Shown: positions 1 to 11,810, counted from the first letter of the stretch. The stretch is DNA of 64,000 nucleotides from Cadophora sp. MPI-SDFR-AT-0126 (GCA_020747065.1 JAGMVK010000001.1:4123632-4187631); one strand, 5' to 3'. Notes: generated from the letters alone by a model not told the origin. Program-made: numbers and translations.

Positions 1-18
1 GTATAAGTCCTCAACTTA

Positions 19-1038
19 CCAAGAAATGTCCAGCCCCTCAACGCTTGGTGCACGAATCTCATTCCTACAATAACATTCCCAGATAAACTCCACTCCAGCA
101 TAGAAATACCCAGCTGCTTGACACGCCGCTTGACACTTGGTAGCAGTGTTATCGTTGTTATTCCACATAAGTGTCGAAAGCGTCCGGGACTGTCCACAAT
201 CAGTGTAGCAACCAATGGGAATCCAAGCGGCCATAGTGGGGACAGGTTGAGTAGTGGTAGTGGCGACGGCAGATGTCGTTTTCAAAGTCGTGCTAGTCGT
301 AGTCGATGTGGGGTTTGTGGTGTTGCTTATGACCGTACTAGTTGACGAGAAGCTGGGAATAGTAGAAATTTGAAAGACACTGATTCTTTCTGATCCGCCG
401 CAGATCTCGCTAGCATTCCCTTTACACAGAAGGTTGCAAAGACCATGTGGACTGTCTTTGGCTGGCGATCCGCTCATTATGTCTGCGCCCCAGCATTCTT
501 GTGACCATCCAACTCCGCAATACGTCCAACCAGCGCTCCTAAACAATGCCTAGCAGGATTTCCGTGTCAGAACTTGATTTTCGGCGTCGGTACCCAATCT
601 GTTGTTCATTGTGCGACTTCCACCATTGTCGACGTAGCAGCCGAGGTCGGTCCAGGTAAAACTGATCGAAGTTGGTTCATTGAAGGCTTCTACGCAGTAG
701 GAAGTGTACTGGCCAAAGTTGCCGCAGGTGGAGGTGATGAAGGGGTTCCAACGTCTGAAGTCTGTGAGCGTAATGTTTTAGTTCTTGATGAAATTGGTGC
801 AGGAGATGGTGCTGTCGTTGTCAATCCACCAGGTACAGTACGAGGTGGTTGCTGGATTGTGAGGAAAGCGAGGTTCGACATCGCAGATAGCGGGGTTGAC
901 ACTCGGTCCGATCCTTCCCCAGCTATCTTTGGTAAGAAATACAACTGAACTGATGTTCTGGGCCAGTGGACTGTCAGAGGTCTCCTGGTGCCTGCATCTC
1001 TCTGGTCCACAAGCCGTCTCGTTTAAATCCCACATCAA
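19..1038 (-). pseudogene. LysM/WSC-domain secreted or cell-wall protein, broken, runs off the left edge
   Basis: Read on the minus strand, one frame runs from about 1038 to 19. A LysM-like segment lies near 880-690 (CTWWIDND, then TLTDFRRWNPFI, then SYCVEA). Two WSC domains follow, about 650-380 (LGCYVDN to ICGGSERISVF) and about 200-20 (IGCYTDCGQSR to FIWECYCRNEI), joined by a Ser/Thr-rich linker. Such proteins bind chitin or other wall glycans. Two in-frame stops, TAA at 778-780 and TAG at 550-552, stand where Gln codons are expected, so each is a single C-to-T change in a CpA context. One expected WSC cysteine next to the TAG reads Phe. A consensus donor (GTAAGT) starts at 19, so the gene continues past the edge. 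The 5' end is unclear. The call is a pseudogene of a recognisable family; the RIP-like cause is inference. Confidence 0.7.
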
Positions 1039-1984
1039 AAGAAAAGCTCGACTTTACCGCAGGGGCCCATTTTCATATAACCGCGATACCCGTTGCATAG
1101 TCCGCCTCGTTTCAATTCCTTACCCAAATAAGCCCGGGTTAGTATAGTCAAACAAAGAATAGCTAGGCGGCTGGCTTGGCTTTTCCACCCTTTTGCCGTT
1201 TTGTAGCAGTCTTGAACAAGTGACGCCTCGCCTGAATGCTTTTTTTTCGCATCTCCCTGTGACTGCCGAAACCCCCCGCTTCGCCCCATCTCCACCTCTC
1301 CACCATGAGCAGTGCCACTAGTGGTAGCCCTGTGAAGATCAACCCCGCAATAACCTTCGAAATGCAAGGGCTAAGCTGGAAAACCAGGTGGCAGTTCTCC
1401 AAAGGTAAGTTTTGCGGCACTTCTTCCCCAGAGTGGCTGGATTTAAAATTTTGTCTTCGATGCCTTGGGTGGTATTTTCAGACGGGTCGCTTATTCCGAG
1501 ACCCAACGCTTCAGTTCCGTGTTAAGTGGCATAACCGGCCAATCGGAACTTGGCCATACACCCCGATGTGAAGCTACTTAGTATCCCTTCCTCTGCTGAG
1601 ACAATTTCACCGCTAGCAAGGGCAGGGCAGCGGGGGTTTCAATTGGCCTCCTCAGCGAACGTCACGGGAACCTCCATGATCTGGCGAGTAGCAGCCCCTA
1701 CTTCAGCCTACCATGCGAGCAGTGGAATTGTCTCAGCAGGCGAAGGGAATATTTGCGCACTTCGGCGGGTGGGCCATAGAATAGGACGGAAAACCATTGG
1801 CCCAGTCTCATCGCGGCTTGGGCACAATACTTGCCGCGATGTCGATAATAGATGTGCCTGCATGGTGGCTTCGCGTGGCAATCTGATGAATCATGAAACG
1901 TCTAAAAGCTGAACATGTCCTCGAATGTGAAGACAACACTCTCTTCCTCAATTCATACCGGCATGTTGGTTGCGAACCAACAGA
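1039..1984. other. Intergenic, no supported gene
   Basis: I see no recognisable coding domain here. One weak candidate is an ATG at 1305 on the + strand followed by 33 codons and a good intron (GTAAGT at 1405, TTTTCAG near 1480), which would give a peptide of about 48 residues with no family I know. The rest is unexplained. Confidence 0.4.
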
Positions 1985-3217
1985 ATGGGTAACGGTATCG
2001 AGGCTGATCCACGAGCCCTGCGCTTCCTCGCTATTATTACTCCGCTTTTTGTTGTCGGTCTCATTTGCTTCTCAGCGAGAATTATCTCGCGAGTTATCCC
2101 ATCATACCGGCTCAATGCGTCCGACTATGTAAACGCGTCTGCAGTGGTAAGTATTAGGATATACAACCCGATTCACTGAGCTACGACAGTTCTGACTGTA
2201 GTAATAGGTCGTAATCATCGTTGCATACTCGCTATTCGTGACAAGCATTTGCAAGGGTTTAGGGAATTCCGTTCAGTCTTTCACCCATGAAAGCGTTGTT
2301 GAGGTATTGCGCCTCACGTTTTTCGTGAGGCTTTTCGGCACCGGTGGAGCAACCTTGGCCAGGCTCTCGATATCACTGCAGCTGCTACCATTCAGCAGGT
2401 CGAGGCAATGGAAGGCTGGTCTCTGGGGTATTGCCGCATTAGAAGTGGCCAGTCTTGTTACTCTCATATTTTACACGTTCTTGCAAATCCAGCCTATTAC
2501 AAAAAACTGGGATGGATCTGGTTACACGGGGCGGACAACAGTGATGTACGCTTTCCTCGGTAAGTTTATGAAGCGCAAAGGCATTCTGCCACCAGAATTC
2601 ACTATTAATTCTCAGTAGCGGCAGCCGTTCTAGGTGATCTCTGGTGTTCAATCATGCCCTGGTTCCTTATCTGGGACCTCAGCCGGAGCAAATTGGAACG
2701 ATATTTTCTATCGATCCTCATTGGACTGGGTCTTTGTGCGGCCGCAGCGGCAACGACAATATTAGTTTTGTTGATCAGGCTGCAAAACTCTCACGATGCC
2801 TTGCGAGATAGTATTCTCATTTATACGTGGTGCTTAGTGGAGCAGAGTACTCTAATTGTGGCCTCTTGCGCTCCACTCCTGAAGTCACTCGTTGAAAGAG
2901 CTCTCCGTCGACTAGGCTTCGCCGGCTTTCACAACATTCCAAGGGAACTGGGTGATTATCCATCCAACGATTTTTCGCAAAAGTCTCGATGGCATGTGAC
3001 TAGGATGTGGCACGGACGGTATGGTAGCGCGTCACAATCCCAGGACAATACTGTCGTGACCCAAGGCTCCAGACTTGACCCGAACGTAGCACGAACATAC
3101 AAAGCAGACAGCAGCAATAGCAATTTCGATCCTTTCTCAACCAAGACCGCCGTATCAATACAAACGGAAGGCCGGGGCGAAGCGGCAGTTTCACTTAGAG
3201 CAATGGATCCTGGGTAG
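1985..3217 (+). CDS. PTH11-like integral membrane protein (rhodopsin-domain family), 3 exons
   Basis: Exons are 1985-2146, 2208-2559 and 2616-3217. Both introns are GT..AG (61 and 56 bp) and together they give an open frame of 371 residues. The start is the ATG of MGNGIEADPR, just before the first membrane helix. The protein has the seven-helix layout of the fungal rhodopsin-domain family: TM1 AIITPLFVVGLICFSARI, then a D-Y pair before TM2, an R-L-T-F-F-V-R-L segment in TM3, LGDLWCSIMPWFLIWDL in TM5, and a basic, Ser-rich cytosolic tail. The family includes the Magnaporthe surface sensor Pth11, but most members have unknown ligands. The plasma membrane is the likely location. No stop or frameshift is visible. 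It neighbours broken genes on both sides and may itself be functional. Confidence 0.8.
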
Positions 3218-3363
3218 ACCAGTAGGTGGTGTATGGAGCGAAGACGATGAGCCATCGCTTTTGAGACATGAGGAGCATTTGTATCGATTCTAGCTATGAG
3301 CAGATAACTTTCTGATGGGACTGTCGCCGATTCTTGACACGATCTACCACCTCGAGCAGCTCA

Positions 3364-4048
3364 ATGTCAGTGTTTTATTAGCTTTCAAGGCCGATAGAAC
3401 TACCATAGCTACCCCTGTTGTCACAACGATGCTCCTCCTCCCATTCACCCTCTACCTCCTCTTTCTTCAAGCCCATGTCGTCGCTATCCAAGCCACTACA
3501 ACTACAAACCTAGGGCGATCGACTCCGCAAGAATCGTAAAGAAGGGAGAGACTCTATGGATCCGGTTGATCCTGATCCATTGTATCTTGCGACTAGGTGC
3601 CATCAGAATTACGTGGAAAATATCCCACCGGCCGTATGTTACATTTTCAGTATATCGTTTATGCGAATATGTGTGCTCAGAGAATGTGTGCTAAAGAGCG
3701 ACGCTTAGCTTGTTCTAGCCTTTGCAACCAAGACAGCAGGCGCAGATCATAAGATCCTTCTTTACATCCTCGGCGGACTTTTCGCAATGCGGGTCGCGCA
3801 TGTGTATACATCCCCCATTCCATCTTTTCCCTCAGCCACTACACTCGCTTTCGGAACGGATTGACCAGATCCTCGTTTACGAGAGTAAAGCTAATACATT
3901 TCGCATAAACAGTGAACTAGGTCTTCGCGGAAAAGATAGCAATGGCATTGCTCGACCTATCACTGGCTTTACGGTAAAACAGCTTACCATGGCTGGGCTT
4001 GTAGGCTGGGGGGTTTGGTTGGTCAAAGACGAGTTCAGGGCAAAATGA
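3364..4048 (+). pseudogene. MAPEG-family membrane protein, frameshifted
   Basis: Conceptual exons give a MAPEG (membrane-associated proteins in eicosanoid and glutathione metabolism) protein of about 160 residues. It contains a first helix LLLPFTLYLLFLQAHVVA, the family motif region ATRCHQNYVENIPP (3589-3633), LAFATKTAGADHK and FAMRVAHV, and a C-terminal helix MAGLVGWGVWLV. Two introns fit well: 3634-3708 (GTATGT..TTAG) and 3804-3912 (GTATAC..ACAG), both restoring frame. Between about 3500 and 3515 the frame must change by one base without a possible intron, and the N-terminal start (ATG at 3364) is also out of frame with the first helix, so the gene looks broken. Known relatives are small ER-membrane enzymes with glutathione-dependent activity; the substrate here is unknown. 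Confidence 0.6.
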
Positions 4049-5332
4049 GAGATTTGATATAGTCTTTACACCACATACCTCTATCAGTGTTGAAAGTTTT
4101 TCCTTGAAAAGATGAGCGTGAGTTTCTTATGTTTGGTCCTCAGGGTATATTTCCTACTGTTGAGTTGGGGGGGGGGGGGTACAGGATTCAAGCGGTGCTA
4201 AAAGAGGTATTTTATGATTTTTCGATGCACTCAAATAAGGAATAGGGATTATTGGCATCCTCAGGAAATCGATGAGGGACTTCAGTTCTTTGTCGAGTTC
4301 AACTTATCTATAGTCTGGTCATTATTTATTTTATCCTCAAGACTCTATTTAGCGAACTCATGAATCATGGCGTTTTGTAAGTAGTGCATAACGTACGATT
4401 ATTAATTTGGGTGTTGTTATTCCGAAGATAGTGGTGAGCCAGAAGATCTTGTGATATGCTACACGCCAAGCCTTGTCGTGGCAATAAAGTGTACCAGTAG
4501 TTTGGACGTTTACTAATCAGTCCGAGTGACTCGGGCCAAACCCGCTGACGTATCGATAAAGCTCACCAAGGTTGGCGAGGATTGATTTACTGTGACGGCA
4601 ATGTGGATTTATTGCTTGGCTCTGGCTGGCACATTTACTTTCGTACAATACGGCCGAGGTGCAAGTCATTCACATCTTCGTAATTCATGGAGTATACTCT
4701 AAAGGCGAGGACAACAAAACTAGAAAAGAATAGTAGTCGCTGGCAACCGTTCAACGACAAGCTCGGTGAGTCTTTATAGATTCGTTATTTTATTTCTCAT
4801 GCTTGATAAAGGTCTTGAAACAATTTAATCTCTAGATTCTAGTATGCTAGTAGTAAGTGCGAATGAGACTCTTTAGAGGCGATCAAAGACATCTAAAACG
4901 AGGCAAAATACAGACTGGCGGCAGTTTGAACCAGGGAGCAAGACCTTGATACTCCAAATGTGCCGAGTGCTGACCACCAAGGGCGAAGAGTAAAGGTAAC
5001 AGATGTCGATCAAAACTTTCAAGTGAGCCGGAAAGACTCGATGTGCGAAATACCGAAGGCATTCCAAGGTCCTGACAAGAGTAACCTGCACGATTGGAAT
5101 ACACCCCGTGGAACATATAAAGCCTCTCATGGACGCTCCCTTTTGATGCTACGTTCGTTCATACTTCACCGGATTTCTTTGACAATTTGGCAATTAACCT
5201 GGAAACAGCACGGCCGAATTTCAGGTCCAATTTCCCAGATCTTACTCACAGGTCAGCTTGTTTCGCCCTAACAAACGTATGTGAACAAAGAATCCTCATC
5301 CTTCCCCCCCGTATCACTGATAAATTGACTGA
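4049..5332. other. Intergenic, no supported gene
   Basis: No coding domain is recognised. A run of ten or more G lies near 4168-4177. A TATA-like ACATATAAAG at about 5114 could belong to the oxidoreductase gene downstream. Open frames at 4883-5271 have no family resemblance. Confidence 0.4.
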
Positions 5333-6807
5333 ATGTTAAACAAACACACCCCTAAGCACGCACTTGTTGGCCACGATTCCAGCCAAGGACTCTTCTTCTT
5401 TGCAAATCGAAAGATGAAGCAGGCAATCAACGTTGATTAACTCGTCATTGGCGCGGGTGCTATGGGAATGGCTTTGGTTGATACAGTCTTCACCGACAAT
5501 CAAAAAGCCACGTTCGCAATTGTTGATCGCTACCACCGCCTGGTGGTCATTGGAATAAGTCTTATCCATTTGTTCGCCTTCACCAGCCTTCTAAGTTCTA
5601 CGGCGTGAATTCCAGAGAGCTGGGCGAGGACAAACTTGATTTGGTTGGGTGGAACAAGGGGATGTTTGAGCTTGCCACTGTTGACGAAGTTTTGGCCTAC
5701 TATACACGAGCCCTTGAGGAGCGATTCCTCCCGTCGGGTAGAGTGACGTGCTATCCGATATGCGAACATACGAGCGGCCGGGAGTTTCACTCTATAGATA
5801 CCGGGCATGCGTATTCAGTTCGGGAGGAGACTCGGATCGTTGATGCCACCTTCATGCGCGTGAGAGTACCTTCTATGGGTCCACCCGCTTACAGAACCGC
5901 CGAAGATGTGAAACTAGTCACACCCAACGCTCTCGCCACCCTTTCTCGACCCTACGCTAACTGTACCGTAGTCGGCGCTGGTAAGACTGGTATTGACGCT
6001 TGTTCGTGGATGCTAAGCATAGGTATCGAGCCATCAAAGATCACCTGGATTATGCCACGGGACTCGTGGTTTTGGGATCGTAGTCAACTACAACCCAGGG
6101 CATTATCTTATTAGAATGCATTGGCGAACTCCAAACGGGCCGCCGAAGCAGTCATGGCCGCTACATCAGTAGACGATTTGTTGACTCGTCTAGGTGCAGC
6201 AGGGAGCCTGCTACGTTTGTTTGAGGTCTGGCCTACCATGTATCGTTGCGCTACAGTATCTGTACCGGAACTTGAGCAGGTTCGGAGGATCAAAAACATC
6301 GTCCGTATGGGCCGCGTGAGACAGATCAGTGCTGATGAGATGGTACTGGATGGCGGAAGATATAGTACTGTGGCCGACACACTCTACATCGACTGTACGG
6401 CTGACGGACTCAAGAGCTACCCACCAGTCCCTGTGTTCAACGGTAACCGCCTCACACTTCAGGCGGTCCGAAGCTGCTAGCAAGTGTTCAGCGCTACATT
6501 CATCGCCCACGTCGAGACTGCTTATGACAGTGACTAAGAGAAAAACTCTCTGTGTGCTCCCATCTCGCAGCCGAACCAATCCATTGACTGGCTTAAAACT
6601 AGGCTCCGAGATAATGAGAATGGTGTACTCTGGGAAGCGGAGCCAAAGACCGTCGCCTGGTTGGGCCAATGTCGACTTGATTTGTTTCGTGGCATAATGC
6701 CACCACTGCCAGACGATCCTGAGGAGCGGCAGATCGTGCTACAAACAAAGGAGACAACGAGGCAAGCCAATCAGTCGCTGGTATCTCGAATGGAGTCTCC
6801 CTTATAA
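5333..6807 (+). pseudogene. FAD/NAD(P)-binding oxidoreductase, broken by stops and a frameshift
   Basis: The reading shows an N-terminal dinucleotide-binding motif (LVIGAGAMGMA, 5441-5473), GGHWNKSYPFVRLHQPSKFYG, a second nucleotide-binding motif (VVGAGKTGIDAC, near 5970-6005), NSKRAAEAVMAATS, and a C-terminal LGQCRLDLFRGIMPPLP. This is the order in the FAD/NAD(P)-binding, flavin-monooxygenase-like family. Breaks are TAA at 5438-5440 just before the first motif, a one-base loss near 5540 (between DRYH and PGGHW), TAG at 6112-6114, TAG at 6478-6480 and TAA near 6535. The stop at 6478 could be CAG to TAG; the others are not all RIP-type. The start could be ATG 5333 or 5414, in the same frame. 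It ends at 6807, right beside the truncated regulator gene, so an oxidoreductase-regulator pair may once have been linked. Confidence 0.7.
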
Positions 6808-6829
6808 TCGAGATTCCCTGCGTGCGCCT

Positions 6830-8008
6830 CAGTCCCGCTTTCTGCTCGACCGATATCTCTCTCAAACATCGAGCCAACTTGGCATTATTCACGATTCAAG
6901 GAATCCTTTCATATCGCTTGTCCTCCCATTGGCATTCTCAAATGAAAATGTCATGAACTGCGTGCTGGCTCTCTCAGAAGCGCATTCTTGTTACGTTGGG
7001 GCAGTTTATACAACTACTATTTCAACTACTTCGTCTCACTATTCACTGGTAATTCGTGATCTACAGACAAGATTGCCCACAATAGATTACAGAAACAGAG
7101 TGGACATACTGCACTTACTACTGATAATTTTCTCTTCTCCTTCACCTTACCCCTCCTCCTCCTGACCTTATGTAGATTATCTCTGGCTCCCCACAGTCTA
7201 CAATCTTACAACACTTAGCGGCTAGCCGACATCTCGTACATCTCGTCCTGAATATCATCTCTTGCCCCACCGTCTTCGCGACCGCCGATCAATTTCCTTA
7301 TGGGGTTGCGTCCTAGAAATGTATTCTTACCGCGACCTCGCTGCCTCTGTCACACCACGAGGCAATTTGTCTTCTTGTGACATACTCAAGTTAGATTCGT
7401 TTCTTGATAGCCTAGAGGCATTAACTCAATATTCGACTTATGGAGTCTATTTCGGGTGCGGACACAGCATATTTGAGTTTATTCCTAGAATATCTTCAAT
7501 TATTACTCAACAATTATCCGAAGGCGCAACCGGCGCTCAATGCTCCGAAGCCTACAACAACTACAAAATCCTTGAATTTGAACTCTGCGCCTGGAAGCCT
7601 ACGGGATCAGAAATGACAAGTGACCAGGTTGCGGCTGCGATAATTTACCAAAATGCATTACTCTTTTATCTCCAATCAGCGTTCTACTCCTTCCTAGATG
7701 CTCCCTCTCTTCTCTCGGAAATTGAAGCTCGTATCGGTGTGTGTTTGCCGCTCCTCCTCTCACTATCACCATCTCGCCTTGAGGGGATATGTCTATGGCC
7801 AACAATGATAATCGGGTCGTGTCTGCGGAAGGACGAGGACAAGAAGATTTTGAGTGAGGGGCTTGAGAGGAGCGTTTACAAAATGAAGGGCGTAAGGAAT
7901 TGCCTTCAATTACTTGAATTGTGGGAAGATGATATCGTGAGCGCATTTGGTCCGCAGGGACTTCATTATGTCATGAAGAAGATGGGATGGAATTTGTGTC
8001 TATCGTAG
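6830..8008 (+). pseudogene. Fungal-specific transcription factor (Fungal_trans_2 type), 5'-truncated
   Basis: Homology begins abruptly at about 6836 with RFLLDRYLSQTSSQL and continues with NPFISLVLPLAFSNENVMNCVLALSEAH. This is the start of the regulatory domain found C-terminal to Zn2Cys6 clusters. No zinc-cluster exon is visible upstream, because the oxidoreductase pseudogene ends only about 20 bp before. The same frame resumes at 7262-8008 (ISLWGCVLEMYSYRDLAAS, then YQNALLFYLQSAFYS) after stops between 7163 and about 7260; the segment there does not read like the family and might hide an intron or decay. It is probably non-functional because the DNA-binding domain is missing. The family regulates metabolic or secondary-metabolite genes; no target can be inferred. 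Confidence 0.6.
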
Positions 8009-8023
8009 CCTGATTATATACTG

Positions 8024-8375
8024 ATGCAGCACTACTCTACGCTTGAGAGCATGAACACCCTCGCATCGCTATTATGTCACCGAGAGAAGTACGGCGAGGC
8101 TAAGCCCGTGCCCCGGCAAACGCTGCTGCTTAATCAGAAAGTCCTTGGCCAAGAGCATCCCTCTACGCTCAAGAGCATGAATAATCTCGCATGGCTACTG
8201 CAAGCCGGGAGAAGTACGACGAGGCCGAGACAATGTGCCGGCAGACGCTGCAGCCGAGAGAAATGGCCCTTAGCCAGGAGCACCCCGCAACTTTCACGAG
8301 CATATGCTGTCTAGCCTTCTACTTTCAAATCCAAAGACAGTATATAGAAGCATCATCGGAGGTTAGAATTAGTCA
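8024..8375 (+). pseudogene. Kinesin-light-chain-type TPR repeat fragment
   Basis: About 2.5 tetratricopeptide repeats of the type found at the C-terminus of fungal NB-ARC/TPR proteins are visible: LESMNTLASLLCHREKYGEA with VLGQEHPSTLKSMNNLAWLL in one frame, then REKYDEAETMCRQTLQPREMAL with EHPATFTSICCLAF in another frame from about 8205. The frame change and the absence of any NTPase part mark it as a relic. It begins a few bases after the stop of the regulator pseudogene. Confidence 0.6.
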
Positions 8376-9200
8376 TCCTATCCAAATTCGAAACTTATTT
8401 CCTCCTCTTTGTTCGCCGTCTCGATTTCTTACCAATGCTTTGCTCCCCCAATACGGGTTGTCTTATGCGTTGGAGCCTCTCTACTATGTCCAAAAACTCT
8501 ACAAGCCGTGGGCATGTGATTGTAATGCCTGGTATTACTTCAGAGTTGAAAGTTGCTAACTCGGAATCAGCGAAGCAATCGAGGGGAAGACGCAATGTCT
8601 TGGTGGTATTGGTGGCAAATTCGCAGGTTCGAGGTACCAACCGCGTGGCGATCCTGCAAAGATATGCACGCCATAACAGCGCTCTCCAATCTACGAGTCC
8701 CGCAACAGCCAGAAGGCAGAAAGGGACCTCCACACGGTCAGAGAGCCCCATAGGTCGAAATAGACCTTTTTGTATTTCGTGCATGGCCGAAATAACCTGC
8801 CAAGGCAGGGCAGGGGTAAGTCACTATATGCTCAATTGGTCTACATACACTGCACATGTGTATAGCGCGCGGTTGTATTGCTAAGACGGTTCTATCTCAC
8901 CTTATATAGCCCTGTTTTCAGCTGTTTCCACGAGTTCTATGCCCTGCTGAGCTGTAAGTACCCCTCCCGATTGTATAAAGACCTTTTTATTGCTCTTTTT
9001 ATTTTTTGACGCGCGTTTTCAGCTTGTAACTGCTAATTTTCCTCTGTAGGAAAGTGTGTTGGTATATATAGCTATTTTCGCGCATTTGACTAATCGTTGA
9101 AATGCCGATTCTCTAGGACTAAAAGGGATATTTGGGTACATCCGACGGTGTAGAGACCCTCTAATCGACTTTGCTTGAAGATCTACCGCCTCGGGGTGTC
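8376..9200. other. No supported gene
   Basis: Nothing recognisable. The sequence near 8797-8820 (CTGCCAAGGCAGGGCAGGGG followed by TAAGTCAC) might be a terminal repeat of a transposon flanking the pogo relic to the right, but I find no matching opposite end. Confidence 0.3.
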
Positions 9201-9216
9201 GTGGAGTCTCTGAAAT

Positions 9217-9925
9217 TCACTGCTGTGGTCGTAGAGGTGCTGGTTGGGGGCGGTGGTGGGTAGGTAACCGGATGTGGATAGTGAGCTTTTCAAGCACGTG
9301 CTCTGGATTAATGGGAACTAAACCAGTAGCTGCAAAACCACTAAGCGCAATTACAGGAGTTATAGCTTCCATGCATGCTTTGTGATATGCGGTAAGGAAG
9401 TCTGGCTTATCAATATAGTTGGCTCCGTCACGCATCAATTACTCAATCTAACGCCTGTACACACGTTTTAAGGTGACAAAACAGCTAAAATCTAGTGGTT
9501 GCAAAAGGTGTGAACTATGTGCAGGCATACAGAGCGTAATTGTTTGTCCGCAGGTCCATACAAGGCATGTCTCAGCTAGAATAGGGGTAGGAGGACCACT
9601 TCCGGAGGAGACTCGGTAGCGTTCCGGGGTACCATAGTCTGGCACCTCCCACTCCCTCTTAGAAATACACAGATTTTCCACACCATCAAGCTTGATATGC
9701 ATATATTACCATATAACGTTTGATTCTTGACTTATATTCGGTATTGTTCCGACAGTAATAATCCTAAGTTCTTGCAAAACAAGTCGAACTCCAGTGTTAT
9801 GTGACTTTCGTGCCTATCCAGAATCAAGGGAGTCTATATAACCCCCTTATACGCGGTGCTGGACGACTCAAAACAAGTAGTGAGTCAAAAAATCTCTACG
9901 TACCTTTTCCTTAAGCCCCGGAGTT
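9217..9925 (-). pseudogene. Pogo/Fot1-type DDE transposase remnant, split by a solo LTR
   Basis: On the minus strand the order is as in pogo-family DDE_1 transposases. LILDRHESHITLEFDLFCKN (about 9830-9770; one catalytic Asp sits in the LILD motif) comes first. After the LTR interruption come ITLCMPAHSSHLLQPLDFSCFVTLKR (9540-9455), then YIDKPDFLTAYHKACMEAI and GFAATGLVPINPEHVLEKL (9410-9285). Stops and frameshifts are present, for example just before LILD. The N-terminal HTH region and first Asp are not recognised. Removing the solo LTR and one target duplication nearly rejoins the two halves, with one residual frameshift. Confidence 0.75.
9541..9754 (+). mobile_element. Solo LTR of the same Ty1/copia family as 51310-58983
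   Basis: The 214 bp from TGTTTGTCCGCAGG to TGTTCCGACA align along their whole length with the 217-bp LTRs at 51310-51526 and 58767-58983, with scattered differences. It is flanked by the 5-bp direct repeat GTAAT (9536-9540 and 9755-9759), as expected for LTR-element insertion followed by LTR-LTR recombination. It lies inside the pogo transposase remnant, so it is the younger of the two. Confidence 0.9.
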
Positions 9926-10032
9926 ATTGATTAGACGCTCACAAAAGTTGATGTCACCGCGTCTGAAATGCGAACCCGGGACAGGTTTTGCAACCGTCGT
10001 GTGAACAAGACCTTTGGGGAGTGCTCTTGTGC

Positions 10033-11810
10033 TTATAGCTTCGACTGCAGCGGCCTTTCACCCCCTGCCTTCGCCAATGCCCTCACCTGGGTTCGCAAAA
10101 TCTTCCCCGCCGCCGACTTAGGCACCGCATCTATGAATCTGATCCCTCCTCTCAGCTGTTTATGATTAGCAACCTTTCCCTTCATCCAGGTCTGGATCTC
10201 CCGCGCAGTTTCTTCACTCGCATCCACCCCTGGACCAACCACCAAGTACGCCCTCGGCACCTCCGTCGCCCTTTCATCGTCTTGCACTCCGACCACCGCT
10301 GCATCCGCCACCTTCGGATGACTCATCAAAACCCCCTCTAGCTCTGCCGGCGCGACTTGGAAGGCATTGTACTTAATCAACTCTTTACTCCGATCAGTGA
10401 TAAACACATTTCCACTCGCGTCTTGATATCCTATATCGCCGGTCTTGAAGTATCCGTCTTCGGAAAACGCCTCGACCGTTTTGGCAGGATTGTTCAGATA
10501 CCCTTGAAACACATTGGGACCTTTAATCCAGAGTTCGCCGACTTCCATGCCGGGGACTTCGTTGCCAGCAGGTGAAACGAATTTTGCGACTTGGTTGGCC
10601 AGGAGGGTTCCGATCGAGCCGATGGGTTCACCCAAGGACTCCCAAGTCTGCTGATATATCACTGGACTCGTCTCACTTAATCCATATCCTTGCCTGACCG
10701 GAATATCTAGCCTCTTCCGGACGATGTTTACAAGCTCTTTTGACAGCGGGGCAGCGCCCGAATTCAATGTCCGCAGCGAGCTCAGGTCGTACTTGTTGAC
10801 GACTGGGGATTTTCCGAGGAGGAGCATCACCGGAGGAACGACCATGGCAACGGTAACTTTCCTCCGTTGGGTAGTTGCGCAATATTTTTCTAGGTCGAAC
10901 TTTGGCATGACGATCACCTCGGCTCCTGCGTAGAGGAAGTAGAGAACGACACTTGTGAGTCCTAGAGCGGAATGTTAGCATAGGCAAGTGGATTGATGTG
11001 GGTATCGTGTCCGCACACCATAACTGTGGAAAAACGGAAGGAAGCCGATGACGCTATCTCCTCTCCCGCGCGGTCCTCCTTTGCAACTTAGATTGCCATT
11101 CCCGCTTTGCCAAAGCATCAATATATTAGAGACGATGTTTCTGTGACTAAGCATCACTCCCTTCGGCTTTCCAGTCGTTCCAGACGAGTATATGAAGCAG
11201 CATGTGTCTTTCTGTGGGTCGAAGGAATATGGCATGGTCGAATGGCTGGGACCTCGGAGCAATTTGAAATGCTTCAATCCGGACGGTCGGGCAAACTCTT
11301 GGTCTCCCAAGAGAAGTATCTTGCTTATTGGGAATCCTAGCTTCTTTGCAGCAACAAGCACAACAGGCAGGAGCGACACATGAGTAACCAGAAGTTTCGC
11401 AGCAGAATCCGCCAGCTGAAACTCTACCTCAGAAGCTGTGTAGCTTGAGTTGACGAGGGACACGATGCCGCCGGCCCAGAGAGTACCCAGCAGCACAACG
11501 GGGAAGTCCACGTCATTCGGTGAAAAGAGAGCAACCACGTCGCCCTTATTCCAGCTGTATTCCGCGAGAAGGCCAGAGCCGAATTGAATTGTTGCATCTC
11601 GAAGAGCATGGTATGAATAGGCACGAGGCGTTTCAGCATCGGAAAAGAGCACTAGGCGCAGAGCAGGTGAGTGAGGTAGACGAGAGAATGTGGTTTTGAG
11701 ACTAACATACCTTGATCTGTTGGATATGTTCGGTCTGATCTAGAAAAGAGAAAGTCCCAGAGGTTCACGTTTGGTATGTCCAGTGGTGGATAGTTGGACG
11801 AGGTAGGCAT
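10033..11810 (-). CDS. 4-coumarate-CoA ligase-like acyl-CoA synthetase, peroxisomal (PTS1)
   Basis: Minus-strand exons are 11810-11711, 11651-11019 and 10961-10033. Introns of 59 and 57 bp (GTATGT..CTAG and GTGTGC..CTAG) restore one frame of 553 residues. Adenylate-forming motifs are in order: the P-loop YSSGTTGKPKGVMLSHRN at about 187-204, GYGLSETSPV at about 335, YFKTGDIGYQD and ITDRSKELIKYNAFQVAPAELE at about 415-445, and the catalytic-lysine motif PKSAAGKILR near 525. The C-terminus is SKL, a peroxisomal targeting signal. It should activate an aryl or fatty carboxylic acid to the CoA ester through an acyl-AMP; the substrate is unknown. The gene is intact. It is divergent from a MaoC-like hydratase relic at 12653, another peroxisomal beta-oxidation-type function, which suggests a former small catabolic pair. 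Confidence 0.88.

Noticed and set aside
8395..8784. Minus-strand frame of 129 codons, considered as the C-terminus of the pogo transposase
   Set aside because: Sequence does not match the expected coiled-coil tail of pogo proteins and is separated from the relic by about 400 bp of unreadable DNA.
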